Assembly (NCBI GenBank): GCA_049291875.1
Contig: JBATQE010000037.1
Span: 26,126-90,125 of the forward strand
Length of the DNA stretch: 64,000 nt
From: CTSOIL-112 sp049291875
Lineage (GTDB): Bacteria > Pseudomonadota > Gammaproteobacteria > Burkholderiales > Burkholderiaceae
Reading direction: 5' to 3'
The notes under the pieces were generated by a model, which was not told the origin of the DNA, made no database searches, and saw nothing but the letters and a program-made list of their open reading frames with translations. The position numbers and the translations under genes are program-made. Below, one piece after another: positions 7,817-14,747 of this stretch (position 1 is the first letter of the stretch; each line of letters begins with the position of its first letter).

Positions 7817-8632
7817 TCATTGCTTCGTAATCGTATACAACATGTGCAAACCCAATGCCAGCAGCAGTGTGGCGAATACCTTTTTGATGGTGGCAACCGG
7901 CCATTTTTGTGCCGCGCGCGCGCCCAAGGGTGCAAACAATGCGCTGGTCAGCACCACGCCGAGTACCGCAGGCCAGTAAATATAGGCGATGGTGTGTTCG
8001 GGCAGTCCGGGGACATTGTAAAAACTGATGAGATACCAAAGTACCCCGCTCAAGGCAATTGGAAAACCGAGTGTCGCCGATGTGCCGATGGCGCGGCGCA
8101 CGGGCGTATTGCATGCGATGAGAAAAGGTACGGTGATAAAGCCGCCGCCGGCGGAAATCAGTGTGGAAATACTGCCGATCGCGGTACCCACCCCGAATAA
8201 CCAGCCGGAGCCGGGCAAGGTGCGTGCGGGTTTTGGTTGTCCACCAAACGACATGCTGTATGCGGTATAAAAGGTAAAGGCGATGAAGATGATCCGCAGA
8301 GGCGTGGTTGGGATCAGATGCACCAGATACGTTCCCAGCAAGGTACCCAAAATAATGCCCGGCAGAATTCCTTTCACCGCAGACCATTCAACGTTTTGGT
8401 GTGCGACGTGCGAACGCATGCTGGAGAATGAAGTGAATAAAATCGTGGTGGTCGAGGTAGCGAGGGCGATTTTGTGCAAATCGGGGTGCTGCATACCGCT
8501 GGCAGCCAAAATGATGGTGATGAACGGTACGGAAATCAGGCCGCCGCCGACGCCCAAAAGTCCCGCCATGAATCCGGCCAAGCAGCCGAGCAGGGGGTAA
8601 CACAACCACAACCAATTAAAATCGTCCACCAT
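7817..8632 (-). CDS. TauE/SafE family sulfite/anion exporter
   Basis: A 271-residue inner-membrane protein with about eight hydrophobic segments arranged as two similar halves. Each half opens with the glycine-rich family motif (GLLGVGGGLISVPF near residue 25; GTAIGSISTLISAGGGFITVPF near residue 150). The family exports small anions such as sulfite, sulfoacetate or other organosulfur compounds; the substrate cannot be told here. It is the first gene of a tight minus-strand group with the patatin-barrel gene and pyrF. No sulfur-metabolism gene is nearby to narrow the role. Confidence 0.88.
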   Translation of the reverse strand: MVDDFNWLWLCYPLLGCLAGFMAGLLGVGGGLISVPFITIILAASGMQHPDLHKIALATSTTTILFTSFSSMRSHVAHQNVEWSAVKGILPGIILGTLLGTYLVHLIPTTPLRIIFIAFTFYTAYSMSFGGQPKPARTLPGSGWLFGVGTAIGSISTLISAGGGFITVPFLIACNTPVRRAIGTSATLGFPIALSGVLWYLISFYNVPGLPEHTIAYIYWPAVLGVVLTSALFAPLGARAAQKWPVATIKKVFATLLLALGLHMLYTITKQ

Positions 8633-9035
8633 GACCTCGAATGATTAAGAAGAATGATTCAGATTAATGCAATGCAAATGTTTGGAAAATACAGAGAATA
8701 CTGAATATTAGGGTATTTTTGTTCTGGAGATGTTGTTTACGCGGGTATTTCGTGGCAAACAGACAAAAAAATTCCCGCACCATTCGTTGAGCCTAACCCT
8801 TGAACCTTGCGGTTCAGGGTGCTGTAATCAATTAAGCTTCGGGTTCATCTGACTAAGAGACGCTCACACCAGCTTAATGCTGTTTCACAGCTAAAGTACA
8901 TTATTGGTTCAAAGAGCTACGGCGAATAATCGCGAATGGCGCAGGAACGCCTGTATTATAGCAGAATTCGATGGCTGGCCGATGCCTTATTCGGATGTGT
9001 CGCTCGGTTTTGTGCGGGGCAGTCGTCCATTTTAT

Positions 9036-9068
9036 CTTCAGACTTTCTTCAGGCATTTCGGGTATTAT
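9036..9068 (+). promoter_or_regulatory. response-regulator-type promoter of eptA (PmrA/QseB-like box)
   Basis: CTTCAG (9036-9041), 5 bases, CTTCAG (9047-9052), 10 bases, then TATTAT (9063-9068). An 11-bp-spaced direct repeat in place of a -35, ahead of a good -10, is how OmpR/PhoB-family activators such as PmrA (CTTAAx repeats) bind. It lies 138 bp upstream of the eptA start, and eptA genes are classic PmrA targets. No response regulator gene is in the window. Confidence 0.5.
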
Positions 9069-9123
9069 GCGAGGCTTGAAAACGGGTCGACATACATTGG
9101 GGAAATAGGGGACATATCCCTGT

Positions 9124-9138
9124 TGATAATGATTATTT
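9124..9138. promoter_or_regulatory. Fur-like box in the eptA leader
   Basis: TGATAATGATTATTT matches the 7-1-7 Fur pattern TGATAATnATTATCA at 12 of 14 positions. It sits between the predicted eptA promoter and the eptA start, where a bound repressor would block elongation. Confidence 0.35.
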
Positions 9139-9205
9139 TGCTATGCGACTTGTGGAGACCTTATTTCATCGGTCACGGCGATGAAAATAACAATAACGTT
9201 TCAGG

Positions 9206-10861
9206 ATGCACGCTTTGAATTTCACCATCATCAAACAATTTTTTTTCGGACGAAACACGTGGCGAACCCAGCAGTTGGTTGGCTTGATCGCTTTATTTCT
9301 GACCGCACTGACGAATTCGGCTTTTTTGGCGCATGTCAAACAGGTGTATTACCCGCAGAACGTTGGCTTTGTGGTGGCGCTCATGGTGATTTTGTTTGCG
9401 CTCAATTATGTGCTGTTGTCTTTGGTGAGTATTCGTCACACGGTGAAAATCGTCGGTGCGCTGATTTTGGTGCTGTCCGCCGTGGTGGCCTATCACATGG
9501 ACACGTTTGACGTGGTGATTGATAAGGTGATGCTGCAAAACGTGGCGGAAACCCAAACCCGCGAGGTACGCGACTTACTAACGCTGAAATTCGCGTTGTA
9601 CACAGTGTTTTTGGGTATTTTGCCCGCGTGGTGGTTGCTGCGCCAAAAGGTCGAGCGCACCAGTGTGCTGCGTGGCTTTGGGTCAAAACTCAAAGGTATG
9701 ATTGTGGCCTTGATTGTGATGGCGGCGGCGATTGGTATGTTCAATAAAGACATGGCGTCCTTTGTACGCGAGCATAAAGCCGTGCGTTTTTACACCAATC
9801 CGCTGACCTATCTGTATTCTGCGGGACAATTCGTTGCCAGTCGCTTTGCTGACCACAGTGTGCATGTTGAGCCGATTGGCATGGATGCTAAAATCGTGAA
9901 ACAGAGTGGTCACCGCACTTTAAGCATTCTGATCGTCGGCGAAACTGCGCGTGCCGATCATTGGTCGCTCAACGGTTATTCGAAATTGACCAATCCGCTG
10001 TTGTCCAAAGAGCCGAATTTGGTGAGTTTCTCCAATATGTCCTCGTGCGGAACCAGCACCGCGGTGTCTGTGCCGTGTATGTTCACCAATTTTGGCCGTG
10101 AGGGTTATAGCCAGAAAAAATTCAATAGCACCGAAAACGCGCTGGACGTGCTTAAACGTGCCGGAGTCGAGGTTTTGTGGCGCGACAATAATTCCAGCTC
10201 CAAAGGCGTAGCCGACCGCGTGACCTATGAAGACTACCAAACGTCGAAAACCAACACCGTTTGCGAAGGGGGTAAGGATGGCGAATGTCGCGATGAGGGT
10301 ATGTTGGTCGGTTTGCAAGACTATATCAACAGTCGTCCCGACAAAGATATTTTGATTGTGTTGCACACCATGGGCAGTCATGGCCCCGCCTATTACAAGC
10401 GTTATCCAAAACAGTTTGAGCATTTCACGCCGACTTGCCAAGACAATCAGCTTGAAAAATGCAGTCAAGAGTCTATCAGCAATGCGTTTGACAATACCAT
10501 CGTCTATTCGGATTATGTGATTGCCAAAACCATTGAGTTACTCAAAGCGAATCAAGACAAATACGATACCAGCATGATCTATATGTCTGATCATGGTGAA
10601 TCCTTGGGTGAAAACGGCGTGTATCTGCACGGTATGCCGTATGCCATCGCGCCAAAAGCGCAGAAAAATCCGGCGGCGGCAATTTGGGTCGGACCGAAAG
10701 GCTTTCATGGCGTGGCGGTGGATAAACTCAGACCGTTTGCCGATCAGCCGCTGTCACACGACCATTTGTTCCACACCTTGTTGGGCAGTTTTGAGGTGCA
10801 ATCGGAGGTGTACAACCCCGAGCTGGACATCTTCCACATGGCCGGAGCGCGCGGCTATTAA
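9206..10861 (+). CDS. eptA: lipid A phosphoethanolamine transferase, EptA/MCR family
   Basis: A 551-residue inner-membrane enzyme with five N-terminal membrane segments (about 22-205) and a periplasmic alkaline-phosphatase-like domain. It moves phosphoethanolamine from phosphatidylethanolamine to lipid A, lowering surface charge and polymyxin binding. The zinc and nucleophile residues of the family can be placed: Glu246 in GETARADH, Thr283 in SCGTST, Asp462 and His463 in YMSDHGES, with further histidines at about 387 and 475. Several Cys pairs match the disulfides of this domain. This is a chromosomal eptA-type gene in housekeeping context, with no mobile element next to it. The ATG has only AGG very close before it, so the exact start is less sure. 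Confidence 0.92.
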   Translation: MHALNFTIIKQFFFGRNTWRTQQLVGLIALFLTALTNSAFLAHVKQVYYPQNVGFVVALMVILFALNYVLLSLVSIRHTVKIVGALILVLSAVVAYHMDTFDVVIDKVMLQNVAETQTREVRDLLTLKFALYTVFLGILPAWWLLRQKVERTSVLRGFGSKLKGMIVALIVMAAAIGMFNKDMASFVREHKAVRFYTNPLTYLYSAGQFVASRFADHSVHVEPIGMDAKIVKQSGHRTLSILIVGETARADHWSLNGYSKLTNPLLSKEPNLVSFSNMSSCGTSTAVSVPCMFTNFGREGYSQKKFNSTENALDVLKRAGVEVLWRDNNSSSKGVADRVTYEDYQTSKTNTVCEGGKDGECRDEGMLVGLQDYINSRPDKDILIVLHTMGSHGPAYYKRYPKQFEHFTPTCQDNQLEKCSQESISNAFDNTIVYSDYVIAKTIELLKANQDKYDTSMIYMSDHGESLGENGVYLHGMPYAIAPKAQKNPAAAIWVGPKGFHGVAVDKLRPFADQPLSHDHLFHTLLGSFEVQSEVYNPELDIFHMAGARGY

Positions 10862-10885
10862 ATCGCGCGCCTGCCCGTCTTGGCT

Positions 10886-10913
10886 ATTGAAAAATCGCTT
10901 TTCGTCCCTATTT
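10886..10913 (+). promoter_or_regulatory. sigma32 heat-shock promoter of htpX
   Basis: ATTGAAA (10886-10892), a 13-bp spacer, then CCCTATTT (10906-10913). This matches the sigma32 consensus CTTGAAA / CCCCATnT at 6 of 7 and 7 of 8 positions with the correct spacing. It is about 110 bp upstream of htpX, a known heat-shock gene. Confidence 0.65.
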
Positions 10914-11023
10914 CCTGCACAGTGATCGGTTTTAATTCATAATCTGATTGTTGTGAGCGATTTTAAGTGACGCGACAGAAACAAACCTTTCCATTTCACA
11001 GACTTTTTTCGAGAGGATATGCC

Positions 11024-11905
11024 GTGAAACGAATTTTCTTATTTTTAATGACCAATATTGCCGTGATGGTCGTCATCAGCTTGGTCTTGAACCTGCTGAA
11101 CCTGAATGGCGCTTTATCCATGCGCAATGGCGATATTATGGGTCTTTTGGCCGCTTCTGCGGTGATCGGTTTTACCGGCTCTATCATTTCTCTGTTACTG
11201 TCCAAGCGTATGGCCAAGATGTCGGTCGGCGCGCACGTGATTGAACAGCCGAGTAATGAGGTGGAGCAGTGGTTGGTCGAAACCGTGCGCCGCCAAGCGA
11301 CACAGGCCAATATCGGTATGCCCGAAGTGGCGATTTACGATTCGCCCGATGTCAATGCTTTTGCAACCGGCGCGAGCAAAAACAATGCTTTGGTTGCCGT
11401 CTCCACCGGTTTGCTGCGCAGCATGTCGCGTACCGAAGCCGAAGCCGTGTTGGCGCACGAAGTATCACACGTAGCCAACGGCGATATGGTAACTTTGACC
11501 CTGATTCAGGGCGTGGTCAATACCTTCGTATTCTTCTTCTCGCGCATCATCGGTAATTTGATTGACCGCGTGGTGTTTAAAAACGAAGACGACGCGCCGG
11601 GACCTGCCTTCTTTATCACCAGCTTGATTGCACAGATTTTCTTGGGCTTTTTGGCCACGATGATCGTCATGTGGTTCTCGCGTCAGCGCGAGTTCCGCGC
11701 GGATGCAGGCGGTGCGCACTTGTCCGGTCGTCAAAATATGATTGCGGCATTGAAACGCTTGCAGAATGTTCACGAGCCGGAGCACACGCCTGAGCAAGTC
11801 ACGGCATTGGCTATCTCGGGCAAACGCACAGGTTTGATGCACTTGTTTATGAGCCACCCGCCGTTGGAAGACCGCATTGCGCGTCTGCAACAAGCAACCC
11901 AATAA
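11024..11905 (+). CDS. htpX: membrane zinc protease HtpX
   Basis: A 293-residue M48-family metalloprotease of the inner membrane that degrades misfolded membrane proteins. Two N-terminal membrane segments (about 4-25 and 37-59) are followed by the zinc motif HEVSH at 145-149, a further membrane pair (about 160-215), and the third-ligand region REFRADAGGA. The start is a GTG at 11024, which gives the family's usual N-terminus (xKRIFLFLMTN) and length and has GAGAGG 8 bases before it. An in-frame ATG... alternative start exists upstream at 10967 but would add 19 residues. A sigma32-type promoter lies upstream and an intrinsic terminator downstream. Confidence 0.95.
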   Translation: MKRIFLFLMTNIAVMVVISLVLNLLNLNGALSMRNGDIMGLLAASAVIGFTGSIISLLLSKRMAKMSVGAHVIEQPSNEVEQWLVETVRRQATQANIGMPEVAIYDSPDVNAFATGASKNNALVAVSTGLLRSMSRTEAEAVLAHEVSHVANGDMVTLTLIQGVVNTFVFFFSRIIGNLIDRVVFKNEDDAPGPAFFITSLIAQIFLGFLATMIVMWFSRQREFRADAGGAHLSGRQNMIAALKRLQNVHEPEHTPEQVTALAISGKRTGLMHLFMSHPPLEDRIARLQQATQ

Positions 11906-11923
11906 CCCATGCTTAACATGATC

Positions 11924-11949
11924 AACCGCTGTTTTTACAGCGGTTTTTT
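11924..11949 (+). terminator. intrinsic terminator of htpX
   Basis: AACCGCTG (11924-11931) pairs with CAGCGGTT (11938-11945), with a 6-base loop and a T-run to 11949. It begins 18 bp after the htpX stop. Confidence 0.9.
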
Positions 11950-12099
11950 ATTGGGCGAAGCTAACTTTACAATTATTTACAAACTTGTGAAAAACGCTAC
12001 TGTAAAATCGACTCCAGAGTAAGCGAGCGGCGTATTTTTCAATATACGTTTTCAATACGCTTGTGTGGTATTTTGGACGTAGGCAGAGAAGGACGTGGT

Positions 12100-13668
12100 A
12101 TGAATTATCTGAAACCGATTTTTGCTTTAACTTCGATGCTGGCTTTGGGTGTGGTTCAGGCGGCCGATTCACCTGCGGGCACGCCGCCTGCCGGTGCTCC
12201 TCCGAGTGGTGCCGGCGCTCCGCCGCCACTGATGGGATCGCAGCTCCCCGTACCGAAACCCGGTGTGTATGGTTTGAACTTTGATGCGAAAAACTATACG
12301 ATGAAAAGCATTGAGGTGGGCGGTAAAACCGTTCAATACCGCGCGTTTGAAAACATCGTGTACGTCACGCATCCGGTCGATACCAAGTACCAACGCATGA
12401 ATGTGTATGTCCCGGAAAGCTATTACGAAGGCAAAACCGTTGGCCGCTTTAGCGCGCAAACGGCGCCGATTTTCTTCCCGAATTCCGTCGGCGGCTATAT
12501 GCCGGGTGATCCGGGTAGCCCGGGGTTGGATATGGAGGGCAAAGATGCAAATGCGATTGCCGTGGCTCTGTCCAAAGGTTATATCGTCGCGGCGCCGGGT
12601 GCGCGTGGACGCACAACAAAAAATGATGCGGGACAATACACCGGCAAAGCACCTGCGGCGATTGTTGATCTGAAAGCTGCGGTGCGTTACCTGCGTTACA
12701 ACGACAAAATCATGCCGGGGGACGCGGAAAAAATCATTTCCAACGGCACCAGCGCGGGCGGCGCCTTATCCGCCTTGCTGGGGGCGAGCGGCAACCATCC
12801 CGATTATGAGCCGTATTTGAAAGCCATTGGCGCGGCTAAGGCGCGTGATGACATCTTCGCCGTATCTGCCTACTGCCCGATTGCCAATCTGGAGCATGCC
12901 GATGCGGCGTATGAGTGGCAGTTTAATGGCGTGAACGACTACAAAAAAATGGTAATGTCGCAAATGATTGACTGGCATATGGAGCGCAAAGAGGTGCAGG
13001 GCACATTGACCGCCGATCAAATCAAAGTGTCGGATGAACTCAAAAGCCTGTTTCCGAATTATCTCAATAGCTTGGGACTGAGAACCGCCGATGGCAAACG
13101 CCTGACTCTGGACGCGCAGGGTAACGGCAGCTTTAAAGAACACGTCAAATCCTATGTCATTGCCTCCGCGCAAAAAGCCTTGGACAGCGGTACAAACCTG
13201 TCCGATGTGTCGTGGCTGACGATTAAAAACGGTAAAGTCACCGATTTGGATTTCCCGCAATACCTCCAATCCATCATGCGCATGAAAACGCCACCGGCAT
13301 TTGACGCGCTGGATTTGAGCAGCGGGGAGAATGATTTATTTGGTACGGCAACCGTTGCGGCCAAACACTTCACGCCGTATTCGCTGAAAAATGGCACATC
13401 TAAGGGTGAAATGGCTGATGCCATGTCGGTCAAAATGATGAATCCTATGGCATACATCGGGGCGAAAGAAGCGAGCAATGCCCAGCACTGGCGCATCCGT
13501 CATGGCGCGATTGACCGCGATACCTCGCTGGCCATTCCGGTGATTTTGGCCACCCAATTGCAGGGATCGGGTAAGCATGTGGACTTTGCCTTGCCGTGGA
13601 ATCGCCCACACAGCGGCGATTATGATTTGGAAGAATTGTTTGCTTGGGCCGAGAAAGTGACGCGTTAA
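12100..13668 (+). CDS. secreted tannase (subtype B-like alpha/beta hydrolase)
   Basis: A 522-residue secreted hydrolase: signal peptide (about 1-21), then an Ala/Pro/Gly-rich low-complexity stretch (about 22-55), then an alpha/beta-hydrolase core. The nucleophile elbow GTSAGG is at 216-221 (Ser218). Near the C-terminus, WRIRHGAIDRDT supplies the acid (Asp472 or Asp474) and RPHSGDYD the histidine (His504). These three blocks and their spacing match the lactobacillus-type (subtype B) tannases, which cleave galloyl esters. A related feruloyl-esterase activity cannot be excluded. The ATG at 12100 is preceded by AAGGACG. It stands alone with its own terminator, and no gallate-degradation gene is in the window. 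Confidence 0.78.
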   Translation: MNYLKPIFALTSMLALGVVQAADSPAGTPPAGAPPSGAGAPPPLMGSQLPVPKPGVYGLNFDAKNYTMKSIEVGGKTVQYRAFENIVYVTHPVDTKYQRMNVYVPESYYEGKTVGRFSAQTAPIFFPNSVGGYMPGDPGSPGLDMEGKDANAIAVALSKGYIVAAPGARGRTTKNDAGQYTGKAPAAIVDLKAAVRYLRYNDKIMPGDAEKIISNGTSAGGALSALLGASGNHPDYEPYLKAIGAAKARDDIFAVSAYCPIANLEHADAAYEWQFNGVNDYKKMVMSQMIDWHMERKEVQGTLTADQIKVSDELKSLFPNYLNSLGLRTADGKRLTLDAQGNGSFKEHVKSYVIASAQKALDSGTNLSDVSWLTIKNGKVTDLDFPQYLQSIMRMKTPPAFDALDLSSGENDLFGTATVAAKHFTPYSLKNGTSKGEMADAMSVKMMNPMAYIGAKEASNAQHWRIRHGAIDRDTSLAIPVILATQLQGSGKHVDFALPWNRPHSGDYDLEELFAWAEKVTR

Positions 13669-13697
13669 TTGACGCGCTAATTGGATAGGTGCTTAAG

Positions 13698-13728
13698 AAA
13701 GCCGCTGTGTTGATCGCAGCGGCTTTTT
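13698..13728 (+). terminator. intrinsic terminator of the tannase gene
   Basis: A perfect 10-bp stem AAAGCCGCTG / CAGCGGCTTT with a 9-base loop, ending in a T-rich run. It also faces the convergent lipoprotein gene. Confidence 0.88.
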
Positions 13729-13765
13729 ATCATTGGCAATTATTCGGGGGTGTGGACAAAGTAAA

Positions 13766-14326
13766 TTATGAGCAGCCTTCCACATAATTCACCGAAGGAT
13801 TCAGACCGGCGCGGATCGCGGTGATACGCCCTTTGCTCTCCTCCAAAACAAACGCTGTGCGTCGATCAGGTGCGGAAACGGTTAAGTAATGACCCGTTTC
13901 ATCATACTTGTGCTCGGTAATCACTGCACTTGGATGGCGTTTGAGCACCTCTGCGCTGCTCATGTTGAACGTGACATTCAGGCTGTTCGGCAGGCTTTGG
14001 CGCAAGTCGGCGCGGGTAATCACGTCGTTTTCTACCATAAAAAGGATGTTCGGGTAGCGGGCAAACGCCACATACGCGCATTCGCGCTCTTCGGGCGCGA
14101 TGGGCTGTTTCATTGAGTCGCGCAAGGCTTGAGGCAATTGGCTCAGTTTTTCACCGAACTGAATCTCGCCGTAACCCTGCATGGACAAAGTTGGTGCAGC
14201 AGGAATGGGCTGTGTTTGAGCGCTTGGATATTGGGAGCCGGTCATACATGCCGCAAGGCCGATAATCGAGCATGCCGCCGCAATCAGCGGACGCATGAGG
14301 GTGTTGGAACGTTGTTTGGGTTGCAT
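13766..14326 (-). CDS. hypothetical lipoprotein
   Basis: A 186-residue protein with a lipoprotein signal peptide ending LAAC (lipidated Cys27). The mature part has no family I can name with confidence: a short Pro/Gln/Thr-rich linker, then about 140 residues of mixed alpha/beta character with conserved-looking motifs GYGEIQFGEKLSQLPQ and NVDFNMSS-like segments. The GYGxIxxG..L opening resembles small periplasmic domains that begin with a strand and a helix. The start has an excellent TAAGGAGG site 6 bases before the ATG. It lies downstream of the rhodanese gene but is separated from it by a terminator, so it is probably its own unit. Confidence 0.75.
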   Translation of the reverse strand: MQPKQRSNTLMRPLIAAACSIIGLAACMTGSQYPSAQTQPIPAAPTLSMQGYGEIQFGEKLSQLPQALRDSMKQPIAPEERECAYVAFARYPNILFMVENDVITRADLRQSLPNSLNVTFNMSSAEVLKRHPSAVITEHKYDETGHYLTVSAPDRRTAFVLEESKGRITAIRAGLNPSVNYVEGCS

Positions 14327-14340
14327 GGCAAACCTCCTTA

Positions 14341-14371
14341 AATGAAAACACCATCTTATGACAGATGGTGT
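14341..14371 (-). terminator. intrinsic terminator of the fmdB-aspS-rhodanese operon
   Basis: On the minus strand ACACCATCT and AGATGGTGT form a perfect 9-bp stem with a 6-base loop, followed by TTTCATT. It lies 32 bp after the rhodanese stop. Confidence 0.75.
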
Positions 14372-14403
14372 GATTTCATTATAAGCCTTTATGCGTGGAG
14401 GTG

Positions 14404-14745
14404 TCAGCGAACGAGTGATTTTCCCGTCAATTGCGCGGTTTCATGCGCCGTACCGCCATTGATGACGTGGGTATAACCCAACTGCATTAAGGCATTGCGC
14501 GCATAGGCCGAGCGCATACCCGAGGCGCAGTACAGCACCAGCGTGCGCGCTTTATCGTCGTTTAAAGCGTCCAATGCGGCCAAATTTTGCGGCTCAATGG
14601 CTTCCACCGGAATATTCAACGCGCCTTCAACATGCCCCATGGCAAACTCGGCAGGCGAGCGTACATCAATCACCAATGCGTTCTCCGGTAATGGTTCGCT
14701 CGGCGTGCCGCGCATTTGCGCTTTGAGTTGATCAAATACACTCAT
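14404..14745 (-). CDS. single-domain rhodanese-like protein
   Basis: A 113-residue single rhodanese domain. The active-site loop is CASGMRSA, with the catalytic Cys at about 73, and the N-terminal signature VIDVRSPAEFAMGHVEGALNIP is at about 25-46. Such proteins carry persulfide sulfur; the acceptor is unknown. The lack of a signal peptide suggests the cytoplasm. The ATG lies 2 bp after the aspS stop, so it is translated from the same mRNA as aspS. Confidence 0.9.
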   Translation of the reverse strand: MSVFDQLKAQMRGTPSEPLPENALVIDVRSPAEFAMGHVEGALNIPVEAIEPQNLAALDALNDDKARTLVLYCASGMRSAYARNALMQLGYTHVINGGTAHETAQLTGKSLVR

Positions 14746-14747
14746 GC

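Larger units (their letters stand above)
8633..9205. other. 573-bp intergenic region between TauE and eptA
   Basis: No convincing gene was found. It holds a strong hairpin at about 8797-8820, where CCCTtGAACC pairs with GGTTCaGGG around TTGC with no T-tract on either strand. It also holds a response-regulator-like direct repeat with a -10 (9036-9068) and a Fur-like box (9124-9138). A frame open at 8904-9218 has no ribosome site, no recognisable domain and overlaps the eptA start, so it is not called. Confidence 0.5.

Noticed and set aside
8904..9218. Open frame of 104 codons before eptA
   Set aside because: No ribosome site, no recognisable domain, unusual composition, and it overlaps the eptA start and the predicted control sites.
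9206..10861. Transferable mcr-type colistin-resistance gene
   Set aside because: There is no insertion sequence or plasmid gene near it, and it has its own chromosomal-type promoter region beside htpX; it is better read as a resident eptA.
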